Shown piece after piece: positions 26,953-35,228 of a DNA stretch of 64,000 nucleotides. This stretch comes from Paenibacillus sp. FSL H8-0048 (GTDB lineage Bacteria > Bacillota > Bacilli > Paenibacillales > Paenibacillaceae): positions 1,426,001 to 1,490,000 of the forward strand of contig NZ_JBBODF010000001.1 of assembly GCF_038002825.1 (NCBI RefSeq). Reading direction: 5' to 3'. The position numbers and the translations under genes are program-made. Under the pieces are notes generated by a model, which ran no database searches, was not told where the DNA came from, and saw only the letters and a program-made list of their open reading frames with translations. Each line of letters opens with the position of its first letter. The stretch's first letter is position 1.

Positions 26953-27762
26953 CTACGTCATAACAGGGGTATAGATACAAATATGCAGGCCCGGGTGATC
27001 CGCCAGATTTGCCATCGAATTGATATCGTATACGACAGGCTGACTTGTACCAAGGCTCTCTATGACCACACGGTTGACCCTTTTGCCCTGAATATTGTGC
27101 TGCTTCCACATCCCGGCGAAATCTGCACTGTCCTCCAAGAGCTGATCGACCATCTCCTTGTGCCAGGGATCATGCAGGTTCAAGTCATAATAGGTTCTGT
27201 ACACACCTACTGAATGTAGGGCGAACTCCTCCCAGTTCAGCATCCGGCGGCGCAGCTCCAGATCCAGGAACAGAAGACGCATCATAATGCGCTCTGAAGC
27301 AGACAGACCTCCGAAATCACTTAGCACTTCACTCGCTTTATCATTCCAGGCCAGCACCTCAGACCGCTCATTCGTTATAAAAGACGGATAAGTCAATTGG
27401 CGGATAATATCCCGCCACTGCGGGTTCAGCTCCGGATTGACCGTATCTATAGAAGCAAGTGTATCCGGCAAGCCAGGATTCCAAAGCTCAAACAGGTGCT
27501 TGCGCTCATCTGCCGACAACCGCAGCGCCTGACTGAGACTCTCCATGACCTCTCTGGAAGCGGTAACCTCCCTGCCCTGCTCCAGCCATGTATAATAAGT
27601 GCTGCTGAGGCCGGCCAGAACCGCAACCTCCTCCCGCCGCAGACCTGGCGTTCTGCGCTGACTGTTCGTTTCCTTGATGCCTGCAGCTGCTGGCTGCAGA
27701 CGGTCCCGCCGTGATCTCAGGTAGTCGCCAAGACGCTTAAACCTCGTAATCTCATTACTCAT
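26953..27762 (-). CDS. XRE-family regulator with MmyB-like ligand-binding domain
   Basis: 269 residues. Residues about 10-75 form a Cro/CI-type helix-turn-helix (LGDYLRSRRDRL, then RRTPGLRREEVAVLAGLSST and YYTWLEQGR). The rest matches the MmyB-like domain that follows this helix-turn-helix in many actinobacterial and Bacillales regulators (NPQWRDIIRQLTYPSFITNE, LAWNDKASEVL). Members often control a neighbouring oxidoreductase; the downstream aldo/keto reductase is the obvious candidate (inference). Confidence 0.88.
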   Translation of the reverse strand: MSNEITRFKRLGDYLRSRRDRLQPAAAGIKETNSQRRTPGLRREEVAVLAGLSSTYYTWLEQGREVTASREVMESLSQALRLSADERKHLFELWNPGLPDTLASIDTVNPELNPQWRDIIRQLTYPSFITNERSEVLAWNDKASEVLSDFGGLSASERIMMRLLFLDLELRRRMLNWEEFALHSVGVYRTYYDLNLHDPWHKEMVDQLLEDSADFAGMWKQHNIQGKRVNRVVIESLGTSQPVVYDINSMANLADHPGLHICIYTPVMT

Positions 27763-27824
27763 GAGCTGGGCCTCCTTTCAGCCAATCGTGTGTCTATTCT
27801 ACCAGAAATACGATTAAGATTGAT

Positions 27825-28247
27825 TCACAGATGCTTCACATATTCACATACTCTCGCATATAGCGTGGGGTAGATCCCCGGGTAGGTCACCGCCTGCGGC
27901 AGCTCGCTGAAGCTTCGAAGCTCCGCCATTTCGAACGGGGGCATAGCTCCGAACCTTTTGACATCTGCATAATACAACATTCCGTAGCTCTCTCCCAGCT
28001 CATCACTGCTGACCGAATAGATGCATAGCGGATGCAGCTCATAATCTTCGGCGCCTGTCTCTTCATAGAGCTCTCTTACCGCAGCTTCCCCGGGGCTCTC
28101 CCCCGCCTCAATATGCCCCCCGGCAAATTCCCAGGTGGACCGCTCACGCTGCCGCACAAGCACCCAATCTTCGCCTTGCTTCATAAAAATCACCACATAT
28201 TTTAGACTCACCCCAGGGCGCTCCGCTTCATGTAACGTTACGATCAT
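27825..28247 (-). CDS. Nudix hydrolase
   Basis: 140 residues with a complete Nudix box GHIEAGESPGEAAVRELYEE-TG near residues 44-66 (Gly-x5-Glu-x7-Arg-Glu-x2-Glu-Glu-x-Gly). It hydrolyses a nucleoside diphosphate linked to another moiety; the substrate cannot be read from sequence. AGGTG precedes the ATG. It is followed on the minus strand by the MmyB-like regulator gene, with 62 bp between them. Confidence 0.92.
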   Translation of the reverse strand: MIVTLHEAERPGVSLKYVVIFMKQGEDWVLVRQRERSTWEFAGGHIEAGESPGEAAVRELYEETGAEDYELHPLCIYSVSSDELGESYGMLYYADVKRFGAMPPFEMAELRSFSELPQAVTYPGIYPTLYARVCEYVKHL

Positions 28248-28446
28248 GATAGAATTTCACCTTTTATGTTGTTGGTTAAGGAACTTCCAGACAAGCGCTA
28301 TTATTGTAATATACTACGGATGGGGTGTCGTGGGTTTTTGTCACTCTTTAAATATCCATAAAAAAAGAAACTATAACATTGCATTAGACACATAAAGTCA
28401 TCTGCTGCCAAACGTCAATAGCTTCTCTGTTTGTTTTTCGTGTTTC

Positions 28447-28482
28447 TAAAAAGAAAGAAGGCCTTGAATATCAAGGCCTTCT
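28447..28482 (-). terminator. Terminator of tRNA-Val
   Basis: AGAAGGCCTTGA and TCAAGGCCTTCT form a perfect 12-bp stem with a 3-base loop; the minus strand continues TTCTTTTTAG. It starts six bases after the tRNA 3' end. Confidence 0.9.
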
Positions 28483-28487
28483 GCATA

Positions 28488-28559
28488 TAGGACGGATGGG
28501 GTTCGAACCCATGACCCCTACCCTGTCAAGATAGTGCTCTCCCGCTGAGCTACCGTCCT
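28488..28559 (-). tRNA. tRNA-Val (anticodon GAC)
   Basis: The minus strand folds as a cloverleaf: acceptor AGGACGG/CCGTCCT, D arm GCTC...GAGC, anticodon arm CTATC-TTGACAG-GGTAG with anticodon GAC, and T arm ATGGG-TTCGAAC-CCCAT. CCA is not encoded. It stands alone, with its own terminator. Confidence 0.95.
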
Positions 28560-28658
28560 GCAACGAAATTTATAATAACACAGGACGTGAGGGAATGGCA
28601 AGCTATTTTTATATTTGCTTTTGCAGCATCGGTTACTTCATGGTCAGTGTCTACCCGT

Positions 28659-29510
28659 TTATGATTTCAAGATTAAAACTTCTTCCTCAGGGAGGCCTGA
28701 GGCTCTAACAATAATGGAGGTTTCTACTCCAAGTGCAAGAAGTTCACGCACCATTGCCTCTGCCTTTTTTCGTTCACCCTCTGCTCGTCCTTCAGCTCGC
28801 CCCTCAGCCCTAGCACCATTCATCCGCGACGCCTCATCCCGCAAATACTTCATCCGGGCTTCATACTCCATCCTTGTAGCGGCATCCTGACTCAGGAACT
28901 CCAGCGTATCCATTGCTTTTTTCAACATCGGTTCATTCATGGTCAGCACCTCCCAGTTTGGTTGTTCAACACCCTTCAGGAATAATAACCAGTTGATCAG
29001 ACCACCAGTTAATGGGACGGCCTGCTCCTCGAGCTTTGTTAATTCCATTACATGAATTTCCAGATCGTTATTCAACTGAATCCCAGTGTGGTCTTCCCGA
29101 AGGTGAAACACATTATGATGACGGTCATTCGGCAGGCAGGAATAGTTCAGAATATTGATCGTCACACACTTCTTCAATTGGCTGTAATCGTCACCTTTTT
29201 GAATTTGGTGGTAATACATCTCGCTCCAGTAGAAAAGTGTCCGCTTCTCCATATTGTATGGATTGAACAGCTGCATTTCGATGTTAATCCGTTTGCCCTC
29301 TGCCGTCTTGGCCTTGATATCAAGGATTGACTGTTTCTCAGCTGGAGCATCCTTATCTGTGTACGGATTCATTAATATAATTTCTGTAAGCGGGGGTTCG
29401 CCGGCTTCCATGAAGGTACTATTGAGGAAGGCCAGCAGAACATCCTTGTTATTCTCACTGCCGAAGATTTTCTTGAAGATAAAGTCATTCCGTGCGTCGA
29501 GTAATTCCAC
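28659..29510 (-). CDS. Rpn family recombination-promoting nuclease/putative transposase
   Basis: 283 residues from the GTG at 29510, chosen for GGAGTG upstream. The N-terminal half is a PD-(D/E)XK nuclease domain as in RpnA-type proteins: NDFIFKKIFGSENN, SILDIKAKT with the metal Asp, and NIEMQLFNP with Glu-x-Gln. The C-terminus holds a Glu-Gly-Arg-Ala repeat (AEGRAEGRAEGERKK) and a short helical tail. These proteins cleave DNA and promote RecA-independent recombination. The family spreads horizontally and its repeat tail varies between strains. Confidence 0.88.
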   Translation of the reverse strand: MELLDARNDFIFKKIFGSENNKDVLLAFLNSTFMEAGEPPLTEIILMNPYTDKDAPAEKQSILDIKAKTAEGKRINIEMQLFNPYNMEKRTLFYWSEMYYHQIQKGDDYSQLKKCVTINILNYSCLPNDRHHNVFHLREDHTGIQLNNDLEIHVMELTKLEEQAVPLTGGLINWLLFLKGVEQPNWEVLTMNEPMLKKAMDTLEFLSQDAATRMEYEARMKYLRDEASRMNGARAEGRAEGRAEGERKKAEAMVRELLALGVETSIIVRASGLPEEEVLILKS

Positions 29511-29661
29511 GATTATCACTCCAATCATATACATTGATTATATCATGGCAGAACCACTCATTGTAAACGAAGCCAGCCTTTTGTGCCCCATATATTGCTA
29601 TTCTGTCCCCTTAAATATCTATGAAACATGCAAGCCCATTTTTTATCTTCAGCCCTCCCAT

Positions 29662-30207
29662 TTACCTGTAAGTTATCGCCATTCGCTTATCCACTAATGC
29701 AATGCCGTCTGCTACACCTTTACCGTTGAACAGACCTGAAATTACATATATTTTCGAATCATCTTCAGCCTTTGCTGCCCATTCTTTATCATGCAAGTAA
29801 CGCTTGTTGATGGAATCGTAAGCATAATCCAGATTGCGCTCCATATCCATCAGATATTGATCGCCGTATATTTTTTTGAAGTCATCTTTGGACATGCCAA
29901 TTTTAAAACCGCCAGTGGTTTCATACGTATCTTTCGATTCCTCTGACAGAGTAATACCTGCCACTTTATCCTCACGGTACATAACCCTTACACCAGAGCT
30001 GTACATGACGGAATTCGCAATACTCTTATCATCCCCTTCACCAAGTACCTCTTCCGCTTCCGCACGGCTCATTCCATACCCAACAATGGCTTTAGAATCG
30101 TTCACCTTTTGGACGGCTAAATCTTTGGTGGTTAACCCGTCTTTGGAATCCGCACAAGCTGTCAATATGAACAAGAACAACATTACCATTATCGTTTTTC
30201 TCATCAT
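29662..30207 (-). CDS. Lipoprotein of unknown function
   Basis: 181 residues. The signal peptide ends in the lipobox FILTACAD (Cys18), then a globular part follows. Two similar blocks (GYGMSRAEAEEVLGE and FKIGMSKDDFKKIYGD) look like tandem copies of a SmpA/OmlA-like small fold. GGGAGG precedes the start ATG pair. Not linked to a recognisable operon. Confidence 0.75.
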   Translation of the reverse strand: MMRKTIMVMLFLFILTACADSKDGLTTKDLAVQKVNDSKAIVGYGMSRAEAEEVLGEGDDKSIANSVMYSSGVRVMYREDKVAGITLSEESKDTYETTGGFKIGMSKDDFKKIYGDQYLMDMERNLDYAYDSINKRYLHDKEWAAKAEDDSKIYVISGLFNGKGVADGIALVDKRMAITYR

Positions 30208-30261
30208 GCCCTCCCAGATGCTTTTTACCTAAACTTTACCATGTTAGGCGGAGTAAGAAAC

Positions 30262-30297
30262 AAAAAAAAGACTGCATGAGCACATGCCCACACAGCC
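30262..30297 (-). terminator. Terminator of the C39-like protein gene
   Basis: On the minus strand GGCTG...GCATG pairs with CATGC...AGTC and is followed by eight T. It lies about 50 bp after the stop. Confidence 0.75.
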
Positions 30298-30349
30298 TCT
30301 ATTAATGACAGTATGAATCTACAGCGATCAAGCTGCTCCCATGACTTCC

Positions 30350-30922
30350 TTAACTAAGCTTATATCTCTCAGTAATTACAGATGCACTTACCGTGAACCC
30401 TCTTTTTTGCATGGTCTTTGTCAAGGTCTTCTGAACACCGCCATCCGGATCACATACCAGGTATTTATCAAAACCGGAAGCGGAGGAGTCATGCCCGTCC
30501 ACAATGACATAATGAGAGTTGGAACCTTCCTCAAGTCTCATCATGCAGATGTTCCCTTTTTCGGCTTCCACGGATACGTCCGCAATCGGAGTAATGCTTA
30601 CAGTGATACTCTGACTTCCGATTTTTGCAGTGAATCCCTTTGCTGTGAAATCAGCAGCGTTGTCCGTTCCCTTTTTAGTTGCTTCCCAAACGGCGTAATA
30701 CACATTGGATTTCGTTGCATTAGAGAGCCCGCCTTTATATAAAATAAACATGGCAAGATCACAAATAGGGCAACCAAATTTTTGAATAGTCCCTGTCGCT
30801 CCTGTTTTTCCACAATTCTTAAAAAAATTCGCATCTGTAAAAGCCGGAGTAGAGGTACCTGGATTGTAAATTGAAGTATCCCCCTGGTTGATCAGATGGG
30901 TAGATGATAGTTTATGCGGCAT
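30350..30922 (-). CDS. C39-like cysteine peptidase-fold protein
   Basis: 190 residues without a signal peptide or membrane segment. Seen: FGCPICDLAMFILYKG near 49-64, corresponding to the catalytic-Cys helix of C39-type peptidases, SNSHYVIVDGHD near 134-145 with the His, and YLVCDPDGG with the Asp. This Cys-His-Asp order fits the papain-like C39 family, but the overall match is loose. It could be a toxin, a processing enzyme or an inactive relative. An excellent AGGAGG precedes the ATG. It is divergent from a GNAT gene and close to the Agr-like locus. Confidence 0.6.
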   Translation of the reverse strand: MPHKLSSTHLINQGDTSIYNPGTSTPAFTDANFFKNCGKTGATGTIQKFGCPICDLAMFILYKGGLSNATKSNVYYAVWEATKKGTDNAADFTAKGFTAKIGSQSITVSITPIADVSVEAEKGNICMMRLEEGSNSHYVIVDGHDSSASGFDKYLVCDPDGGVQKTLTKTMQKRGFTVSASVITERYKLS

Positions 30923-31198
30923 AAACTATACCTCCTAAAATATATTTGAGAGGATCGAAATCGCTATGCTACCTTCGTCCTCACAATACATAGGATATGT
31001 TGATAGATTAGGAGACGCCACCAAGCAAAGTACCCTTCTTTGTGAAGATTTGTTGAATCGATCCTGGATGGCTGTTAACTTTCTCTCTTGCTTTCTATAT
31101 AATAGAGGCAGCTTACACTCGGAAAGGACTGAACTATGCACAGATATCAATAGTTGTGCCTCACCGACACCATAATATTTAATGGAGGTAACACTTTG

Positions 31199-31729
31199 AT
31201 GATTACTGAATTACGTACCGAGCGATTAGTATTAAGACAAATGAGTACCACCGATTCAGCCAGTCTCTTCGCGATCTGGTCCGATCCTGAAGTCACCCGG
31301 TTCATGAATATCAGCAATTTCACGGATGAGTGTCAGGCCGTAGAGATGATTGAGCTGCTTGATAAATTAGCGGGCGAGAATCAGGCGATCCGCTATTCCA
31401 TCACGGAGGCAGAATCCGGCCGGATTATCGGCTCATGCGGTTACAATATGCTGGACTATGACAATGCGAAGACTGAGATTGGTTATGACCTTAGCCGCGA
31501 GTACTGGGGAAAAGGATATGCGCCTGAAGCCCTTCGCGCACTGATAGATTATGCGTTTGATACACTGGGCTTCAATAGAATAGAAGCAAAGGTTGAACCT
31601 GCTAATATCAATTCGATTAAGGTGCTGCAGAAATTAAATTTCTCGCTGGAAGGAATATTGAGGCAGAGTGAGCGCTCCAACGGAACCTTCATTGATCTGT
31701 GTATGTATTCTAAATTAGCTGCAGATTAG
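31199..31729 (+). CDS. GNAT family acetyltransferase (RimJ/RimL-like)
   Basis: 176 residues from the ATG at 31199, with GGAGG ten bases upstream. Seen: LRTERLVLRQMSTTDSASLF at the N-terminus, typical of the RimJ/RimL branch, GYDLSREYWGKGYAPEALRA (motif A with the G-K-G-Y-A loop) and VEPANINSIKVLQKLNFSLEG (motif B). The substrate may be a protein N-terminus or a small amine; not resolvable. Single gene. Confidence 0.9.
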   Translation: MITELRTERLVLRQMSTTDSASLFAIWSDPEVTRFMNISNFTDECQAVEMIELLDKLAGENQAIRYSITEAESGRIIGSCGYNMLDYDNAKTEIGYDLSREYWGKGYAPEALRALIDYAFDTLGFNRIEAKVEPANINSIKVLQKLNFSLEGILRQSERSNGTFIDLCMYSKLAAD

Positions 31730-31741
31730 GATAATCTAAAC

Positions 31742-31790
31742 AAAGGCTGTCCCTAGGCGCTTGAGAATGAATAGCGCAGGGTCAGCCTTA
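31742..31790. terminator. Terminator between the GNAT gene and the Agr-like operon
   Basis: AAGGCTG-CCC...GCGC pairs with GCGC..GGG-CAGCCTT. TTATTATAT follows on the plus strand and TTTGTTT on the minus strand, so both convergent units may use it. Confidence 0.7.
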
Positions 31791-31863
31791 TTATATATAC
31801 CACTTCCGATCTACTCTTCGCTTCTCAGTCTGGAAAAATCGCCAACCTCCCTAAAAAAATAAG

Positions 31864-32259
31864 CTACCACTGGGGCAGCTCCACTAATTGAATATCCGAT
31901 GCGGATGTCTTTACGTATTTGAGAATTTCTTTATAGCCCTTCTCTGACAGAAAACACTTTTGCTCGACTCCTCTATGGTCTTCCCCAAAATAAGCAATAT
32001 GAAAAGTCTTATCCAACTGGATAATATTAGAAACCTGAATTAACGTGTTTCTATCTGCTAGAACGAAATTATATCCTGAACTGGCCAGGGTATTAAGCCA
32101 ATATTTCAGCGTACCTACTGTATAAAAGGTCTGATCGTACGTATGGACAATGATCCGATAGATAGTCCGTTCAAATTCCATAAAAGTTATTTTTTCAATA
32201 TCGAGTGAGAATACACCAGTGTTTCCCTCTGTGTCTCTAGTAACAGATATCGTGCTCAA
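31864..32259 (-). CDS. Stand-alone LytTR DNA-binding domain protein
   Basis: 131 residues from the TTG at 32259, which has GGAG nine bases upstream; a TTG five codons earlier has no site. There is no receiver domain. Residues about 25-125 match the LytTR fold: ITFMEFERTIYRIIVHT, then FVLADRNTLIQVSNIIQLD (the F-x-x-x-x-R-x-x-x-I-N/Q pattern) and FLSEKGYKEILKYVK. AgrA-type LytTR domains bind direct repeats near promoters. As last gene of the Agr-like operon it is the probable output regulator, but nothing here could phosphorylate it. Confidence 0.8.
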   Translation of the reverse strand: MSTISVTRDTEGNTGVFSLDIEKITFMEFERTIYRIIVHTYDQTFYTVGTLKYWLNTLASSGYNFVLADRNTLIQVSNIIQLDKTFHIAYFGEDHRGVEQKCFLSEKGYKEILKYVKTSASDIQLVELPQW

Positions 32260-32276
32260 AGGGATCAACTCCAATG

Positions 32277-32411
32277 TTATTTAAGTAACTCTTCCGGAAC
32301 CTCGGGTTGGTTAATGTATAATACACTTGCTGTAACCAACACGATAAGGGCAGCCAAGGCGGACAAACCAGAAGCAAGCTTATACACTACTTTGCGCTGC
32401 AAAGCTCTCAT
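32277..32411 (-). CDS. AgrD-like cyclic lactone autoinducer precursor
   Basis: A 44-residue peptide in the typical AgrD layout. An amphipathic basic N-terminus (MRALQRKVVYKLASG) comes first, then a hydrophobic stretch, then the autoinducer core TASVLYI (27-33), then the conserved acidic tail NQPEVPEELLK. The tail wording is that of Bacillota AgrD proteins. The residue at the ring position (29) is Ser, not Cys, so the product would be a lactone, probably over S-V-L-Y-I. Its ATG is two bases after the agrB stop, and its GGGAGGTG site lies inside agrB. Confidence 0.85.
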   Translation of the reverse strand: MRALQRKVVYKLASGLSALAALIVLVTASVLYINQPEVPEELLK

Positions 32412-32413
32412 TG

Positions 32414-32941
32414 TCAGATTTTCACCTCCCTTCTAGCTATAATCAGACTGATGGATTGTGCCAAAAAACTGGCTGCGATGACAGGTGATCCTACAATGAT
32501 ATTGGCAGCTACTAGCAGTAACGCCACGATTCTCAGCTTAGGCCAGTGTCGCTTGGGAATCCGGGTTTGTCGTTCAATACCAGTGGGTGCCAGCCATAGA
32601 ACCACTAACAGACTAGCTGCATTCATTAGCATAACGTACAGAGGGCTAACTTCCACGTAGGACAGGACTGTGAACAAGCATACCGTAAACAAGACACAGG
32701 CTATACCGGATTTGAGATGGGCTCCGCCGGACACCTGACGTAATAAGGCAAAGGAGATCAGAATCTGCAGAGCTTCACTTGTCCTGCCCGTAAAAAGGGA
32801 TACTACCAGCGTCAGCCCAATTATAAAGACCACATTAAGCACTACGCTAATCGCAAATTTCAGGACAGCGTAGGATGCCGGGTGCTCAGGTACAATATTT
32901 TTAATCGTAAATGCCAGCTTGCCGGACATGAATTCAAGCAT
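32414..32941 (-). CDS. AgrB-like accessory gene regulator peptidase
   Basis: 175-residue membrane endopeptidase that cleaves and cyclises the AgrD precursor. About five or six membrane helices. The active site is complete: LLRQVSGGAHLKSGIAC with His75 and Cys82 spaced seven residues apart as in S. aureus AgrB. GGAGGG precedes the ATG. It overlaps the upstream membrane-sensor gene by eight bases and is coupled to the downstream agrD-like gene. Confidence 0.93.
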   Translation of the reverse strand: MLEFMSGKLAFTIKNIVPEHPASYAVLKFAISVVLNVVFIIGLTLVVSLFTGRTSEALQILISFALLRQVSGGAHLKSGIACVLFTVCLFTVLSYVEVSPLYVMLMNAASLLVVLWLAPTGIERQTRIPKRHWPKLRIVALLLVAANIIVGSPVIAASFLAQSISLIIARREVKI

Positions 32942-33557
32942 CTTCCCGTTCCCTCCGGGTGGAATAATATAGAAGGAATACAGACATCACCAGGAAAATC
33001 AAGGCATTGAGCAGAATTTCATTATAGTAGAGTAGCACTGAAATTCCTATCACGAAGCCGAAAATCAGCAGAGACAACAGGATATCCTCTATCTTGAAGC
33101 GTAGTTTATCCAGATCGAACGTGAAGCCCTTGCCTTTGCGGTACAGTAACCCAAAGATACCAAACACCACGGCAGCGGTCGCAACCTGTAGAAAATATCC
33201 GTTCGCGGTACTGCCAATATTCGATATCGATCCGAACATGAGCAAGGTGAGCAGCGTCTGAATCCCTGCAAAAATAGCAAATCCTGATATCGTTGCAATG
33301 ATAGATAGAATCAGCGGCATCCTCACCACCGCAGCAAAAAAGAAGATGAAAATCAGAATTAAAACAAGTGGTGCAACATTCGACATGCCCAGTTCATTAC
33401 GTAACAGATAGCTTTGCAGATTGTTAAGCAAGATGACAAATAAAGCCTGCCAGATGTACCATCTCCATTTGAATCTATAGAGAGACATAATCAGATAATA
33501 GAGCGCAAGCGTCTCTATTGTTGAGAAAAACATAAATCCTACAGGTTCCCAAGACAA
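32934..33557 (-). CDS. Seven-helix membrane protein, AgrC-like sensor domain without kinase
   Basis: 207 residues starting at TTG 33557 behind GGCGGTG. Seven predicted membrane helices fill almost the whole protein (for example LVLILIFIFFFAAVV and ILLSLLIFGFVIGISVLL), ending in a short basic tail STRREREDA. The size and topology match the N-terminal sensor half of AgrC-type histidine kinases, but the protein stops before any dimerisation or ATPase domain. It is the first gene of the Agr-like operon. Receptor function is inferred from position; it could alternatively be an exporter or immunity protein. Confidence 0.8.
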   Translation of the reverse strand: MSWEPVGFMFFSTIETLALYYLIMSLYRFKWRWYIWQALFVILLNNLQSYLLRNELGMSNVAPLVLILIFIFFFAAVVRMPLILSIIATISGFAIFAGIQTLLTLLMFGSISNIGSTANGYFLQVATAAVVFGIFGLLYRKGKGFTFDLDKLRFKIEDILLSLLIFGFVIGISVLLYYNEILLNALIFLVMSVFLLYYSTRREREDA

Positions 33558-33664
33558 ACCATAACACCGCCTGACTAATTTTCGTTCACAGAATTAATTA
33601 TATATCCCCGTCACACCTGGCGTATACTCTTTAATTACAAAATTCGACACTTTTTGTCCGATCA

Positions 33665-33710
33665 CAAAAAAACATCCGTTGGCTGCTCTAAATCGAGCTC
33701 AACGGATGTT
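33665..33710 (-). terminator. Terminator of the TP-rich lipoprotein gene
   Basis: AACATCCGTT and AACGGATGTT pair perfectly around a 20-base loop that holds a second small hairpin; seven T follow on the minus strand. Between this and 33557 lies the promoter region of the Agr-like operon, with a TATAAT at about 33598-33603. Confidence 0.9.
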
Positions 33711-33740
33711 CCTCTGTGTAAAGCAGCTTGGCTGTACGTC

Positions 33741-34307
33741 TTATATTTCAGACCAAATTACGTTAAGCTCAACGGTTCCCTCCTTGGACGCAAGCGGACC
33801 GCCAATGATTGACCAGCTCTGCTTACCATCCTTGGTCTTCCCTTGAATGATCAGGTTCTTGGGGTCAATAGTCTTCACAGACTGATCACCCAGCTTAGAA
33901 GACAGATAATCATCATAGAGCTTTGTTACCGATTCCATACTGTCTGTTGTTCTAAAAATCAGCAATGCCGACTTCTTGCCCTCATTCTCCTCCGCATTCG
34001 AAAGGATGGTCTCTGTTACATTGTTAGGCATCGGGAAATCCTCCGGCAGGAATTTCGGCAGATCCGCAGATCCGGAAGCCGTCTCGTTGCTTCCGGCTGT
34101 TGGCTCAGGCGTTTGCTCCGGTTCATCCGTTGCTGCCGGTGTCTGCTCCGGCTCTGTTGAGGCCGCAGGGGTCTGCACTGCTTCGGCTGCCGGTGTGGAT
34201 TCCTGGGACGGCTCGGCGGATGGCGCGTTTGCTGAATTGCTGCACGCACTCAGGACCAGAAGGGACAACGTCAAGGATAAGCCCATTATTAGTTTTTTTG
34301 TGGACAT
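33741..34307 (-). CDS. Lipoprotein with TP/E-rich linker
   Basis: 188 residues from the ATG at 34307 (AGGAG seven bases upstream). The signal peptide ends in the lipobox LVLSACSN (Cys22). Residues about 25-80 are a low-complexity Pro-Thr-Glu-Ala linker with TEPEQTPAATDEPEQTPEP. A folded domain of about 100 residues follows (FLPEDFPMPNNVTETILSN, then AEENEGKKSALLIFRT). Surface anchored. Function unknown. It is monocistronic, directly upstream of the Agr-like operon, and could share its regulation, but a terminator separates them. Confidence 0.8.
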   Translation of the reverse strand: MSTKKLIMGLSLTLSLLVLSACSNSANAPSAEPSQESTPAAEAVQTPAASTEPEQTPAATDEPEQTPEPTAGSNETASGSADLPKFLPEDFPMPNNVTETILSNAEENEGKKSALLIFRTTDSMESVTKLYDDYLSSKLGDQSVKTIDPKNLIIQGKTKDGKQSWSIIGGPLASKEGTVELNVIWSEI

Positions 34308-34411
34308 CTTCTCACTCCTCATGAATTCATTGAACTTTAACATCGCCAGTCAGATTCACCGGCTTACCGGATAATACCCATTTTCTTCTTCTTCCAAACA
34401 ACAAATGTAGA

Positions 34412-34443
34412 CAAAAAGAAGCCCGGAAACCAAGGCTCCCGGG
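34412..34443 (-). terminator. Terminator of the stalk-domain protein gene
   Basis: CCCGG (34422-34426) and CCGGG (34439-34443) with inner pairing around a short loop; TTCTTTTTG follows on the minus strand. Confidence 0.75.
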
Positions 34444-34471
34444 AGAATCGAATAATATATAAGTTCAGAAA

Positions 34472-35143
34472 TTATTTATAATACGATGTCGTTAGCGGGA
34501 CGAAGACCGAGGTTCCCTTCTTCACGTCGCCAGTGATATACAAGCTGCTGACTCCGGCAATATCCACCTCGATGGTCGTAAGCCCGCTGGCCGGGTCAAT
34601 GGTCTGCTTTTTCAGCACAGTGTTAGTGTCGGCGTCTTGAATCGAGAGGTCTTTGATCTCCCCGCCGATCGCGGCTATCTGAAGATAGAGCTTCTGATAC
34701 TTTTTGTCCGGTTGCAGCATGAAGGAGCTGCCGCGGTCACTGCTGGCGTCATCGAAGAATACATCCTTGTAATCCTTATCTTTGTACACGGTCTTGCCCG
34801 GGTCTTTGGTATGATACATATTATCAAAGCCTGTAGCAATCGGTACACCTGCCGTCTGCTCTCCCAAGGAAATAGTGTTAGTTGCAGCATCGAACTTAAC
34901 AGTAACTCCCAGCAGATCGGATACGGAACGAACCGGCAGATAGGTTGTGTCCTTATAGGAAATTGGGGCAACCACCGCACCGCTGGCATTCTTAAGCTGT
35001 ACGGGCTGGCCGTTCATCTTGAATTTGATGCTTGGATTCAGAAAAGCCTTGATCTCCTGCAGGTTGGCTCCGGCGTACACACCTGTGCCCATTCCTCCAA
35101 GTACGGCAAATGCAGTCAGTGCAGCAGTCATCTTCTTCTTCAT
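34472..35143 (-). CDS. Secreted stalk-domain protein
   Basis: 223 residues. Signal peptide with cleavage near VYAG (about 24). Residues about 35-95 carry the copper-amine-oxidase-N/stalk pattern: FKMNGQPVQLKNASG, PISYKDTTYLPVRSVSDLLG and FDAATNTISLGE. Residues 105-223 form a beta-sandwich resembling an NPCBM-type or discoidin-like module (FMLQPDKKYQKLYLQIAAIG). It is likely wall associated. AGGAG lies about 11 bases before the ATG. Confidence 0.8.
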   Translation of the reverse strand: MKKKMTAALTAFAVLGGMGTGVYAGANLQEIKAFLNPSIKFKMNGQPVQLKNASGAVVAPISYKDTTYLPVRSVSDLLGVTVKFDAATNTISLGEQTAGVPIATGFDNMYHTKDPGKTVYKDKDYKDVFFDDASSDRGSSFMLQPDKKYQKLYLQIAAIGGEIKDLSIQDADTNTVLKKQTIDPASGLTTIEVDIAGVSSLYITGDVKKGTSVFVPLTTSYYK

Positions 35144-35228
35144 TCGCTCTCAAACTCCTCTCCAGATATGACAAATTTGAAAATTACATATTTGGAGTAT
35201 AATAAATCCTGCCATCAGATGCAATCAT

